A program made the translations under genes and the position numbers. Under the pieces are notes generated by a model. It had not been told where the DNA came from. It was given only the letters and a program-made list of their open reading frames with translations, and searched no databases. From assembly GCA_963777975.1 (NCBI GenBank), contig CAVZSO010000005.1, positions 194,163-258,162 on the forward strand: DNA of 64,000 bases. The letters run 5' to 3'. Of this stretch, positions 52,639 through 61,637 are shown one piece after another; position 1 is the first letter of the stretch, and each line of letters opens with the position of its first letter. The stretch comes from CSP1-4 sp963777975 (lineage in GTDB: Bacteria; Chloroflexota; Limnocylindria; Limnocylindrales; CSP1-4).

Positions 52639-53064
52639 ATGCTGAACACCGAGCCCCAGCCGCTCAGCCCCATCGCCCCGGTCGCCGCCCCCAGCGCCGA
52701 AGTCCTCGTCCGTCTCTCGGATGCCGCGGCCGGCAAGCTGCGTGACCTGACGGCGGAAGAGACCAACCCCGCCATCGGGCTGCGCGTCTACGTCTACTCG
52801 GGCGGCTGCTCGGGCTTCCGCTACGGGATGATGCTCGAGGACCAGCCGACCAGCGAGGACGTGACCGTCGAGAGCAACGGCGTCCGCGTCTACGTCGATC
52901 AGGCGAGCACCCAGTATCTGACGGGCTCCGAGATCGACTACGTCGACACCCTCATGGGTGCCGGCTTCACGGTCAACAACCCGAACGCCGTCTCCGGCTG
53001 CGGCTGCGGCAGCAGCTTCCGGACCGCCGAGTCGGAGGGCAGCCCGGGCGGCTGCAGCCACTAA
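52639..53064 (+). CDS. HesB/IscA-family iron-sulfur carrier (ErpA-like)
   Basis: 141 residues from ATG 52639, or 165 if translation begins at leaderless GTG 52567. The A-type carrier core is LRVYVYSGGCSGFRYGMMLE, GVRVYVDQASTQYLTGSEID and NPNAVSGCGCGSSF, giving the three Fe-S cysteines (one in GGCSG, two in GCGCG). An Ala/Pro-rich N-terminal extension and a Cys-containing tail (PGGCSH) are additional. It delivers Fe-S clusters to apoproteins, for instance the ferredoxin domain of the ASKHA reactivase. Confidence 0.92.
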   Translation: MLNTEPQPLSPIAPVAAPSAEVLVRLSDAAAGKLRDLTAEETNPAIGLRVYVYSGGCSGFRYGMMLEDQPTSEDVTVESNGVRVYVDQASTQYLTGSEIDYVDTLMGAGFTVNNPNAVSGCGCGSSFRTAESEGSPGGCSH

Positions 53065-53196
53065 CCGACCGCGCGGCGCGGGGCGCGCCGCCAAGACCAA
53101 CGACACGAGCCGTCGGGACGACCCCGGCGGCTCGACCGATTCCCGTTGCCCGGACGCCCCGAACCGATAGCCACGACCGCTACACTGCGGCCAGCC

Positions 53197-54087
53197 ATGG
53201 AATTGCCGCTCTTCCCGCTTCACACCGTCCTCTGCCCGGGCGTCGCGCTGCCGCTCCACATCTTCGAGGAGCGCTACCGTCGGATGGTCGATCGCTGCGT
53301 CGACGCGGGAGAGCCATTCGGGGTCGTGCTCATCCGCGAAGGTCGCGAGACGGGACCGCTCGACGGCCGCATCTCGCGTATCGGCACGACGGCCGTCATC
53401 CGCGATGCGGGCCGCTATCCGGACGGCCGATTCGACCTCATGACGGTCGGTGGCCGGCGCTTCCGGATCGAGACCCTGACGGACAGCCAGGAGCCATACC
53501 TCATCGCCGACGTGCGCTACCTGCGCGAGCCGGTCGGCGATCCGGACATGGCGCGGACGCTCGCCGAGCGGGTCAGCGCGCGCTTCCTGCGCTACCTCGA
53601 GGTCCTGCAGCCTGCCCTCGAGGACGATGACGACGACGCCGACTACGAGGTCGAGGTCATCGTCGACGACGATCCGGAGGACATCGGCGTGTCCGGCTCA
53701 GCCGCCGCCTCGATGACCGGCGGCGAGGGCCGGAGCGACCGCCACGCTGCGGGCGGCCCGGAGGACCGTGCTGAGGGTGGTCGAGGCAGCGCCGACGACG
53801 CGCCACCGGATCGCATCATCGCCGGCACCGAGGCCGACCGGCGCGAGCTGCTCATGGCGGCCGCGCGGCGCCTCGTGGTGCCCGAGGACCCGACGGCCAT
53901 CTCGTACGTCCTGTCCGGGCTCATCCAGGTCGAGCTGCCGTCCCGACAACGCCTCCTCGAGGCCGCCACCACCGAGCTGCGCCTGCGCCGCCTCGAGGGT
54001 CTGCTGGGTCGCGAGATCGACCTCCTCAACCGCGACCTGAAGCCGCTCGTGATCGACGCCAGGGGTGCCGCCGGCCGCCTGAACTGA
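53197..54087 (+). CDS. Stand-alone Lon N-terminal (substrate-binding) domain protein
   Basis: 296 residues from ATG 53197. MELPLFPLHTVLCPGVALPL followed by HIFEERYRRMVDRCVDAGEP is the Lon LAN domain. A middle insert of about 75 residues is very acidic, then Gly/Asp-rich and probably disordered (EDDDDDADYEVEVIVDDDPE). The C-terminal helical part (LVVPEDPTAISYVLSGLIQV and RLLEAATTELRLRRLEGLLG) resembles Lon's N-terminal helical bundle. There is no ATPase or protease domain, so it may be an adaptor. Confidence 0.85.
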   Translation: MELPLFPLHTVLCPGVALPLHIFEERYRRMVDRCVDAGEPFGVVLIREGRETGPLDGRISRIGTTAVIRDAGRYPDGRFDLMTVGGRRFRIETLTDSQEPYLIADVRYLREPVGDPDMARTLAERVSARFLRYLEVLQPALEDDDDDADYEVEVIVDDDPEDIGVSGSAAASMTGGEGRSDRHAAGGPEDRAEGGRGSADDAPPDRIIAGTEADRRELLMAAARRLVVPEDPTAISYVLSGLIQVELPSRQRLLEAATTELRLRRLEGLLGREIDLLNRDLKPLVIDARGAAGRLN

Positions 54088-54169
54088 GCGCGCGGCGCGG
54101 GCCGAGCGACCTCGGGCAAGCCGCGGCGTCGGCCGCCAGCGCCAGCCACTGCCCCGTTACCCTGACAGG

Positions 54170-56242
54170 GTGCTGATCGGCGGGGTCGTCATCGGGTTCC
54201 TGATCGGGCTGCTCGTGCGGGGACGCCCTGGCAACCTGCTCGACGCTCGCATCCGATGGTCGGGCCTCCTGTTCCTGGCCGTCATGCTGCGCTTCGGCAC
54301 CGAGCTGGCCATCGCCAACGGGGTGGCCATCGCCGACACCCTGCGGCTACCGCTCTTCGGTGGCGCGTTCGGGTTGCTGCTCGTCGCGCTGTGGCACAAC
54401 CGAGCGGTGCCGGGGATGCTCGTGGTCATGGTCGGCGTCGCCTCGAACGCCTTCGCCGTCGTCGTCAACGGCGGCTGGATGCCCGTCTGGGAGCCGTCCC
54501 TGGCGCTCGTCGGCTTTACGACCAGCGACCTCGTGCCGTCCTTCCACGTGTTGCTGCCGCTGACCCTCGACGCACAATTCCTGCGCATGGCCGGGCCGTT
54601 CGGCGACCTGGTGCCGATCCCGCTGCCGGTGCTGCCGAACGTGGCCAGCATCGGCGACGTCTTCATCAGCCTTGGCCTCGGCTGGTTCGTGCTGGCGACG
54701 ATGATCCGCGGCGCGACCGCCGAGCGGGAGACGGTCTACATGGCGCCGACCGTGGTCGAGCCGACCCGATTGCGCCGACCGATCAAGGCGGCCCTCTCGG
54801 CGACTGCCATCTCCCCGGAGACCGGCCTGTCTGCCACGCCGTCCTACGCCGACGTCCTGGCCCTCGACCGACCGACCCTGCTGGGTGGCTCGAGCGCCGG
54901 CGCCATGCCGGTCACGACGCTCCGACGCGACGACGATCGCGACCTGGCGAGCATCCCGCCAGCCGCCCTGGCCGCGGAGACCGCCGTGCCGCCGATCGTC
55001 GCGCGCATCGGCGAGCATCCCTACGTCCGTCTCGCATCGGACGCCAGGTTCGTGGCCTTCTGGCTGGGACAGACGATCAGCCTGTTCGGCGACCGGCTGC
55101 ACCAGGTCGCCCTGGCCGTGCTCGTCTTCGGCGTCACCGACTCGGCCCTCGCGACGGCGCTCGTCTTCCTGACCGCGGCCCTCCCGAACCTGCTCATCGC
55201 GCCCATCGCCGGCACCTTCGTGGACCGCTGGGACCTTCGGGCGACGATGGTCGTCAGCGACCTGTTGCGTGCCGCGCTGGTGCTGCTCATCCCGGTCGCG
55301 GCGCGACGCGAGATCGCGCTCGTCTTCCCGCTCGTCTTCCTGATCACGACCATCAGCGTCTTCTTCCGGCCGGCCAAGGCGGCCGCCGTGCCGCGCATCG
55401 TCCGGCGTGACGACCTGCTGGCGGCCAACTCGCTGACCTGGACCGGCGAGACCCTGGCCGACATCGCCGGCTATCCCATCGCCGGCCTCTTCGTGGCCTT
55501 CCTGGGTGCCGCCATCGGGCTCGCCTTCTGGCTGGACGCGGCGACCTATGTGGTCAGCGCCGTGCTGCTGCTGTCCATCACCATCCCGGCCGTCTATCGC
55601 GTTGCGGGCAAGCTTGCCGGCAACGCCATCGGCCGCTTCATCGGCGAGCTGCGCGACGGCTGGCAGTTCCTGCGCGGCAAGCCGTCGCTCTACCAGAACA
55701 CCCTTGTCAGCGCCGTGGCCCAGGTCTCGGTCGGGGCGACCATCGCGCTGACCGTCGTCTACGCCCGCGACGTCCTCTCGCAGCAGCCGGTCGCCTATCC
55801 CACCAATTACACGCTCGTCGAGGCGGCCATCGGCGTCGGCAACCTGGTCGGCGGGCTGGCGGTCGGAGCCATCGGCGCCCGCTTCGGAAAGGGCCACCTG
55901 TTCATCGCCGGGTTGATCGCCATGGGCGCGCTGATCGCCTTCCTCGGTCTGACCTCGAATCTCGGGCTGGCGCTGATAGCGGCAGTCGGCTACGGCATCG
56001 CCAACCTCGTCTACGTCGTCCCGACCCAGACGCTCTTCGCCGAGCTGACGCCGCCGGGCATGATGGGCCGCGTGGTCGCCTTCCGGAGCAGCCTCGTCTT
56101 CGGCGCGCTGACGCTGGCGATGGCCGTGTCCGGGCTGATGGCCGAGGTCCTCCCGGCCGGCGTCGTCATCTCCATCTTCGGCTTCGTGACGCTGGGGGCC
56201 GGGATCGTGGCCGCCTTCCTGCCGGCGATCCGCCGCTCGTAG
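54170..56242 (+). CDS. DUF5317-MFS transporter fusion
   Basis: 690 residues from GTG 54170; TACCCT (54158-54163) ends six bases before it (leaderless pattern). The first 185 residues are a membrane domain of the DUF5317 type (GGVVIGFLIGLLVRGRPGNL, SNAFAVVVNGGWMPVWEPSL). A cytoplasmic linker of about 100 residues follows. A full MFS domain of the MFS_3/enterobactin-exporter type comes next (FVAFWLGQTISLFGDRLHQV, IAPIAGTFVDRWDLRATMVV, GYGIANLVYVVPTQTLFAEL). The transported substrate is unknown. Confidence 0.85.
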   Translation: MLIGGVVIGFLIGLLVRGRPGNLLDARIRWSGLLFLAVMLRFGTELAIANGVAIADTLRLPLFGGAFGLLLVALWHNRAVPGMLVVMVGVASNAFAVVVNGGWMPVWEPSLALVGFTTSDLVPSFHVLLPLTLDAQFLRMAGPFGDLVPIPLPVLPNVASIGDVFISLGLGWFVLATMIRGATAERETVYMAPTVVEPTRLRRPIKAALSATAISPETGLSATPSYADVLALDRPTLLGGSSAGAMPVTTLRRDDDRDLASIPPAALAAETAVPPIVARIGEHPYVRLASDARFVAFWLGQTISLFGDRLHQVALAVLVFGVTDSALATALVFLTAALPNLLIAPIAGTFVDRWDLRATMVVSDLLRAALVLLIPVAARREIALVFPLVFLITTISVFFRPAKAAAVPRIVRRDDLLAANSLTWTGETLADIAGYPIAGLFVAFLGAAIGLAFWLDAATYVVSAVLLLSITIPAVYRVAGKLAGNAIGRFIGELRDGWQFLRGKPSLYQNTLVSAVAQVSVGATIALTVVYARDVLSQQPVAYPTNYTLVEAAIGVGNLVGGLAVGAIGARFGKGHLFIAGLIAMGALIAFLGLTSNLGLALIAAVGYGIANLVYVVPTQTLFAELTPPGMMGRVVAFRSSLVFGALTLAMAVSGLMAEVLPAGVVISIFGFVTLGAGIVAAFLPAIRRS

Positions 56243-56379
56243 GACTCACGGGACCTGGGTGCCTGAGCCGGCGTGCGCGTGGCGGCCGCGGGTCGGCATA
56301 CTACGGCGGCTTCCCCGCGCGACCGAGCCGCGACCCGAGCCCGGCCGTGGCTGACCTGCAACGGAGACGATCGAGCCCG

Positions 56380-57217
56380 ATGACGGACCCGCAGCGCCCC
56401 GACGACTCGGCCAAGCGACGACACCGCGCCCGACGCCATGACGCCCGAGGAACTGGCCGCCGCCGAGAATGCCGCGCTGTCCGAGGCCATCGACGAGACC
56501 GAGCCGGACGCGCAGGCGGAGGAGCAGACGGCGACCGAGATGGCGACCGAGCCGACCGAGACGGCCGACGCGGCGCCGAGCCGAGCCCGAGCCCGAGCCA
56601 GGACCGGCCTGAGCCCGACGGCGTGCCTGAGCCCGAGGCCGAGCAGGCACCCGAGCCAGAGCCGGAGCCCGAGCCCGAGGCCGAACCAGAGCCGGAGCCC
56701 GAGCCCGAACCAGAGCCCGAGCCAGAACCGGAGCCGGAGCCCGAGCCAGAGTCCGACGAAGAGCCTGAGTCGCCTGACGAGGAGGCCGCGTTCGAGGAGG
56801 CGGCCGCGGCCGCGGCCGCAACGCCCGAGTTCGCCGCTCAGCCTGAGAAGCCGAAGAAGGGTGCACCGGTGGCGGCCACGCCGGCCCCCAAGGTGCCGAC
56901 GATCCCCTACGTCGACGATCGCTTCTCGAAGATCTGGGTGGTGGTCATCGTCGCGACCTTCGTGCATCATCTTCGCCTTCGGCATCATCCTCAGCCGAGG
57001 CGGCTTCCTGAACCCACGGGCAACGATCGCGCCGATCCCCAGCGAGTCCGCATCGCCCAGCGAATCGACCGAGGCCAGCCCATCGGCCAGCACCGAAGCG
57101 AGCCCGACGGTCTCGATCCAGCCGACCGCGAGCGCGACGGCGGCGGCGAGCCCAAGCGCCGCGGCAAGCCCGAGCGCCGAGGCGAGCCCGTCGGCCTCCG
57201 TCGCTCCAAGCCCCTAG
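56380..57217 (+). CDS. Glu-Pro repeat single-pass membrane protein (frameshifted)
   Basis: A composite of three frames. It starts at ATG 56380 (MTDPQRPDDSAKRRHRA) or ATG 56438 (MTPEELAAAENAALSEAIDE). An Ala/Glu-rich stretch follows; near 56575 the frame shifts and a long Glu-Pro repeat and PKVPTIPYVDDRFSKIWVVV begin the membrane helix. Near 56965 it shifts again to IIFAFGIILSRGGFL and an outer Ser/Thr/Pro/Ala tail (SPSESTEASPSAST). The stop is TAG at 57215-57217. The layout is an acidic Pro-rich cytoplasmic arm, one helix and a mucin-like exterior. Function unknown; repeat-related indels are likely. Confidence 0.55.
56650..56752 (+). repeat. Hexanucleotide GAGCCN tandem repeat coding for (Glu-Pro)n
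   Basis: A run of roughly seventeen GAGCCN or GAACCN units encodes alternating Glu and Pro with a few Ala substitutions. The third bases vary, so selection on the protein rather than recent DNA slippage seems to keep it. TonB-like proteins use such Pro-rich spacers to cross distance. Confidence 0.75.
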
Positions 57218-57238
57218 GCGACTCGCCGCGGAGCAGGG

Positions 57239-57967
57239 ATGCGCTTCCTCGGTCGAGACCGGGATCCGGGGCGCTTCGCTCGACGACGGGCGGCCATGGT
57301 CCGCGACCAGCTGGTGGCCAGGGGCATCAAGGACCCACGCGTGCTCGAGGCGATGGGGGAGATCCCGCGCGAGCGGTTCGTGCCACATGACCTGATCGAG
57401 CACGCCTACGCGGACGGCGCGCTCGCGATCGGCGGCGGCCAGACGATCTCGCAGCCGTACATCGTGGCGCGCATGAGCGAAGCCCTGCGTTTGGGGGCGC
57501 ACCCGTCACGGGGGCCAGACCCCGGCGACGGCGGATCAGGAGACCTCGCGGACGCGCGGCCCCGAGTGCTCGAGATCGGCACCGGCTCGGGCTACCAGGC
57601 AGCCATCCTCGCCCGCATGGGTGCGTCCGTGGTGACGGTGGAGCGCGACGCCAGGCTGGCCGCGGAGGCGCGCGAACGACTCGCGGACCTCGGCTATGGC
57701 GATGTCACCGTCGAGTTCGGTGATGGCAGCGCGGGTTGGCCGGCGAAGGCGCCCTACGATGCGATCCTGGTCGCCGCCGCCTGCCCGGAAGCGCCGGAAC
57801 CGCTGCTGGCCGAGCTGGCCGACGGCGGACGGTTGGTGGCCCCGGTCGGCAGCCGGACGATCCAGGAGCTGACCGTCATCCAGCGTGTCGGCCAACGGCT
57901 CGAGACCGAAGTCCTGGAGCCGTGCGTCTTCGTGCCGCTCATCGGCAGTCACGGGTTCAGCGGCTGA
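57239..57967 (+). CDS. pcm: Protein-L-isoaspartate O-methyltransferase
   Basis: 242 residues. The family start FARRRAAMVRDQLVARGIKD, PRERFVPHDLIEHAYADGAL, QTISQPYIVARMSEAL and the SAM motif I VLEIGTGSGYQAAILARMGA are intact, as is AAACPEAPEPLLAELADGGR. A Gly/Asp/Pro-rich insert (SRGPDPGDGGSGDLAD) separates the N-terminal region from motif I and is longer than usual. The enzyme methylates isoaspartyl residues of ageing proteins so that they can be repaired. Confidence 0.92.
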   Translation: MRFLGRDRDPGRFARRRAAMVRDQLVARGIKDPRVLEAMGEIPRERFVPHDLIEHAYADGALAIGGGQTISQPYIVARMSEALRLGAHPSRGPDPGDGGSGDLADARPRVLEIGTGSGYQAAILARMGASVVTVERDARLAAEARERLADLGYGDVTVEFGDGSAGWPAKAPYDAILVAAACPEAPEPLLAELADGGRLVAPVGSRTIQELTVIQRVGQRLETEVLEPCVFVPLIGSHGFSG

Positions 57968-58046
57968 CGCTCGCGCCGTAGTCAGGCTGGCTATCAGTTT
58001 CGACGCGGCCGGCGACGCCCCCGTTAAGCCGAGGCCGACGGCATGG

Positions 58047-58361
58047 TCACTCGAGGTGGAAGACCTCCTCGAGACGCTGATGAAAGCCGGTCTCGGGGTC
58101 GGTCATGGGGTCGATCAGCGCAGCCATCTCGGCCTGCCATCGGTCGTTCACCGGGCTGGCGCTCATCCAGGCCCGGAAGGCCGCGAAGTCGTCGACCTCG
58201 AGGTAGGCGAACAGGTCGGCGCCGCGGGCGAAGATCGAGTAGTTCCGGGCGCCCGCGGCCTTCAGCGCGTCGAGCATCTCCGGCCAGACGGCGGCATGTC
58301 GCCGGCGATATTCGGCGTCCTGGCCGGGCAGGATGCGCATGGTGAACCCGACGCGCTCCAT
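58047..58361 (-). CDS. rhaM: L-rhamnose mutarotase
   Basis: 104 residues from ATG 58361, the normal size. MERVGFTMRILPGQDAEYRR with RHAAVWPEMLDALKAAGARN and the ISPVNDRW-like SASPVNDRWQAEMAALIDPM carry the active-site His and the paired Trp/Met region. It interconverts alpha- and beta-L-rhamnose. It is the last gene of the rhamnose uptake operon, separated from rhaS by a strong hairpin. Confidence 0.9.
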   Translation of the reverse strand: MERVGFTMRILPGQDAEYRRRHAAVWPEMLDALKAAGARNYSIFARGADLFAYLEVDDFAAFRAWMSASPVNDRWQAEMAALIDPMTDPETGFHQRLEEVFHLE

Positions 58362-58382
58362 GGTCCATACCTCCACATCAAA

Positions 58383-58410
58383 GGCCCCGGAGGCTCGCGC
58401 CTCCGGGGCC
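58383..58410 (-). terminator. Strong hairpin between rhaS and rhaM
   Basis: GGCCCCGGAGGC (58383-58394) and GCCTCCGGGGCC (58399-58410) form a perfect 12-bp stem with a TCGC loop. On the minus strand it is followed by CTTTG rather than a long U-run. It could stop part of the transcripts after rhaS or stabilise the rhaS message, as often happens after abundant binding-protein genes. Confidence 0.65.
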
Positions 58411-58444
58411 CTGGTCCGCAACAGCTGCGGGCTAGAACGGCTAC

Positions 58445-59536
58445 CTAGAAGAAGACGTCGAGGTTGGTCTTGTCGAACCGGAAGACCGGCCCGAGGGTCA
58501 CGACGTTGTCCTTGCCGATGGTATAGGGCTGACCACCGTTCAGGCTCGGCACGGTGAACGTCTCACCCTCCTTGCCCGTGATCTCGCCGCTGACCAGCTT
58601 GGCAGCGACCTGGTACGCAAGATAGCCAAGGTCAGGAACGCTCCACAGCCCGTAGACCGGGGAGGTGCCGTCTTCGACGTACGGCTTCATGTCGTGCGGG
58701 AAGCCAAGGCCGGTGACCTTGACCGGGCTGGCGGCGTCCTTGACGACCTTGGCGGCCGCCGCGATGCCGACCGTCGTCGGCGAGACGATGACCTTCAGAT
58801 CCTTGTACTTCTGGAGCAGGCCCTGTGCCTGCTTGGTGCTCTCGGTCGGCTCGTCGTTGCCGTAGACCGTGTCAACGAGCTTGAGCTTCGCGAACTTGGG
58901 GTCGGTCGCGAGCGTGCTCTTCATGAGCTCGATCCACGCGTTCTGGTTCGGCGAGGTCGCCTTCGCTGAGAGGATCGCGATATCGCCGGTGCAATCCGGG
59001 GCGAGCTCGCAGGCCCACTCGGCAAGGTTGACGCCGACCTTGCTGAAGTCGACCTGGTTGACGAAGACATCGTAGGCGCCGACGGCCGGCGAGGCGTCGA
59101 AACCGACGACCTTGATGCCCGCCGCCATGGCCTCCTTGAGCGCGGGAGCGACAGCATCAGGGTCATCGGCCGAGATGATGATCGCGTCGACACCCTTGGT
59201 CTGCAGGTCGGTGATGAACGGGATCTGGAGTGGAGCGTCGGGGGTCGGGGGTCCCACGGTCTCGACGGGTGCGCCACCCAGTTCGGTGACACCCTTGTCG
59301 ATGCCGGTCTTCGCGGCGGCGAAGTAGGTGTTGACGATGTCCTTGGGCAGATACCCGACCTCGAGCCCGCCGGCGGCCGGTGACCCGGCCGGTGAGCCGG
59401 CCGGAGCCGACGCCGCCTCGGACGGCGGTGCCGCGCTTGCCGCCCCAGTCGGGCTGGCGCCCGGGCTCGAGCAGGCAGAGAGCAGCAGGAGTGCTGCACT
59501 GCTGAGGGCGATCAGTCGCCCCTTGGTAGCGATCAT
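58445..59536 (-). CDS. rhaS: Rhamnose ABC transporter substrate-binding lipoprotein
   Basis: 363 residues. The lipobox LLLLSAC and a long Ser/Ala/Pro linker precede the periplasmic-binding-protein type 1 domain: LEVGYLPKDIVNTYFAAAKT, GVDAIIISADDPDAVAPALK, GIKVVGFDASP, IVSPTTVGIAAAAKVVKDAA and VYGLWSVPDLGYLAYQVAAK. Order and sequence match RhaS of the RhaSTPQ rhamnose importer, followed by the mutarotase gene. It captures L-rhamnose outside the membrane. Confidence 0.9.
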   Translation of the reverse strand: MIATKGRLIALSSAALLLLSACSSPGASPTGAASAAPPSEAASAPAGSPAGSPAAGGLEVGYLPKDIVNTYFAAAKTGIDKGVTELGGAPVETVGPPTPDAPLQIPFITDLQTKGVDAIIISADDPDAVAPALKEAMAAGIKVVGFDASPAVGAYDVFVNQVDFSKVGVNLAEWACELAPDCTGDIAILSAKATSPNQNAWIELMKSTLATDPKFAKLKLVDTVYGNDEPTESTKQAQGLLQKYKDLKVIVSPTTVGIAAAAKVVKDAASPVKVTGLGFPHDMKPYVEDGTSPVYGLWSVPDLGYLAYQVAAKLVSGEITGKEGETFTVPSLNGGQPYTIGKDNVVTLGPVFRFDKTNLDVFF

Positions 59537-59559
59537 CGAACGTGTTCCTCCTCTACTTC

Positions 59560-60612
59560 CTAGACAGTGGGTTCCTCACCGGTCCCGACCGAGCCGGCCG
59601 GTGGCGACCGACCTCGACGAACTCGATCGAGGGCCGATCTGGCCTGGTGAGCGAAGGTGGGGATGATGACAGACCCGATGAGAAGGAGCCCGAGAGCGAT
59701 CGCCTGGACGTCGACCGAGACGCCTGCAAGGCGCAGGGCGTTCTGCATCACGGCCACCGCGAGGACCGCCAGCACCACGCCCGGGATGCTGCCCGATCCA
59801 CCGAAGATGTTGACGCCACCGAGCAGCACGACGGTCACGACGATGAGCGTCATGCCCTGGGCGTTGTCCGCGCGAGAGCTCGACAGGCGCGACGTCAGGA
59901 TCACGCCCGCTAGGGCGGCGATCAAACCGGACAAGGCAAAGAGGCCGATCTTGAGACGAGGGACTCGCACGCCCGAGAAGCGCGCCACGCCCGCGTTCTT
60001 GCCGACCGCGAAGATGTGACGGCCGACCCACGTCCGATGGAGCACGATGCCCAGGACCAGGGCGATGGCGAGGAAGATGACGAACGGCCAGGGGATGACC
60101 GTGCCGGGCACTTTGCCGAAGCCCAGGGTGGTGAACTCGGTCGGGTAGTCGCTCACGCCGCGCTGCCCGATGATCACCAGGGCAAGCCCTCGGAAGAGGG
60201 CCAGCGTGCCGAGCGTCACCACGAGCGATGGCAGCCCGACGCGCGCCACCAACGTGCCGTTGAGGATGCCGCCCAGGGCGCCGACGAGGAGGACGATCGG
60301 GATCCCGATCCACAGCGGAACGCCCGCCGCCCAGAGGACGCCAAGGATGGCGCTGGCGAGCCCGGCCATCGCCTCGACCGACAGGTCGATCTCGCCGACG
60401 ATGATGATCAGCGCCATGGGCAGGGCCATGATCGCGACCTCCATGAGGGCCGCGATGAGGTTCGAGAAGTTGCCGGCCGACAGGAAGAACGGCGAAAGCC
60501 AGGTGCCGAGCAGGATCAGTCCGGCGAGCGCGACGAGGAGGACCGCCTCCCAGCGCCCGAAGACCCGCGTCAAGAGCCGCTGGCCGCCGACCGGTGTCGT
60601 GACCGCGCTCAT
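59560..60612 (-). CDS. rhaQ: Rhamnose ABC transporter permease
   Basis: 350 residues from ATG 60612. RbsC-type permease with about ten helices and the family motifs EVAIMALPMALIIIVGEIDL, SVEAMAGLASAILGVLWAAG, FAVGKNAGVARFSGVRVPRL and LLGGVNIFGGSGSIPGVVLA. Its start overlaps the stop of the other permease gene by four bases. The two permeases should form the heterodimeric channel of the rhamnose importer. The Q/P assignment follows gene order only. Confidence 0.9.
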   Translation of the reverse strand: MSAVTTPVGGQRLLTRVFGRWEAVLLVALAGLILLGTWLSPFFLSAGNFSNLIAALMEVAIMALPMALIIIVGEIDLSVEAMAGLASAILGVLWAAGVPLWIGIPIVLLVGALGGILNGTLVARVGLPSLVVTLGTLALFRGLALVIIGQRGVSDYPTEFTTLGFGKVPGTVIPWPFVIFLAIALVLGIVLHRTWVGRHIFAVGKNAGVARFSGVRVPRLKIGLFALSGLIAALAGVILTSRLSSSRADNAQGMTLIVVTVVLLGGVNIFGGSGSIPGVVLAVLAVAVMQNALRLAGVSVDVQAIALGLLLIGSVIIPTFAHQARSALDRVRRGRSPPAGSVGTGEEPTV

Positions 60613-61637
60613 CGGACGCGACCCTGGGCGGCAGCGCGGACGATGCCTCGCTGGATGAGGGCGTCTGCGGTGACCGCGGCCAGGATGACGACGCCGTAGA
60701 TGGCCTGGAGCCAGAACTGCGACAGGCCGACGAGGATGAGGGCGTTGGCGATCAAACCAAGGAACAACGCGCCGAGCGCCGCGCCGGCTAGCGTCCCGGA
60801 GCCGCCGAAGATGTTGACGCCGCCGACGACGACCGCCGCGATCACGGCCAGGATCACGCCGGTCGCTGCGGTGCCGCTGATGACTCCGAACTCGATGACC
60901 CACAGGACGCCTGCCACGCCGCCCAGCAGGCCGCACAGCGCGAAGGCCGTGAAGACGACGCGCCGAGACGGGATGCCGATGATCTCTGCCGCTTCGGGGT
61001 TGCTCCCGACCGCGTAGAGCTGGCGTCCGAATCGCGACCAGCGCAGGATGATCGTCCCGATGGCAGCGACGATGAACGCGATGATGACGAAGATCGGCAG
61101 GCCCAGGAAGTCGCCATGGGCGGCATCGGTGAAGCCGGGCGGAAGGCCGCCCACGGGCACCTCGTGGCTGCCCGCGATGAGGTAGTCGAGGCCGCGGAAG
61201 ATGCTCAGCGTGCCCAGCGTGGCGACGATGGCCGGGACCCGGAAGACCGTGACGATGACCCCGTTGACCATGCCCAGGACCAGGCCCAGGCCGATGCCGA
61301 AGGCGATGGCGACCGGCGTGTCCAGGGCGTGCTGCTCGAGGATGAAGGCCACGCAGTAGGCCACCAGGCCCATGACCGCCTCGACCGACAGGTCGACGTT
61401 CCGGGTGATGACCACGAGCGACTCGCCGACGGCGGCGACTGCGATGATCGCGGCCAGGACGGCGACCTGCGAGAGGTTCGAGATCGACAGGAACTGCGGT
61501 GCCGCGAGCGAGACCAGGCCGCCCATGACGAGCATGAGCACGATCAGGCTCAGCTCTCGTTGACGGCCAAGGCTGGAGAGCCATCGGCCGGACGTCGAGG
61601 CCGTGGTCGCGCCGGTCGCCACGCCGACCTCAGCCAT
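60609..61637 (-). CDS. rhaP: Rhamnose ABC transporter permease
   Basis: 342 residues from ATG 61637, overlapping the end of the ATPase gene by eight bases. The RbsC-type motifs are AAVGESLVVITRNVDLSVEA, VAYCVAFILEQHALDTPVAI, PAIVATLGTLSIFRGLDYLI, YAVGSNPEAAEIIGIPSRRV and AVVVGGVNIFGGSGTLAGAA. It pairs with the next gene product. Translational overlaps along the operon suggest tight stoichiometric control. Confidence 0.9.
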   Translation of the reverse strand: MAEVGVATGATTASTSGRWLSSLGRQRELSLIVLMLVMGGLVSLAAPQFLSISNLSQVAVLAAIIAVAAVGESLVVITRNVDLSVEAVMGLVAYCVAFILEQHALDTPVAIAFGIGLGLVLGMVNGVIVTVFRVPAIVATLGTLSIFRGLDYLIAGSHEVPVGGLPPGFTDAAHGDFLGLPIFVIIAFIVAAIGTIILRWSRFGRQLYAVGSNPEAAEIIGIPSRRVVFTAFALCGLLGGVAGVLWVIEFGVISGTAATGVILAVIAAVVVGGVNIFGGSGTLAGAALGALFLGLIANALILVGLSQFWLQAIYGVVILAAVTADALIQRGIVRAAAQGRVR

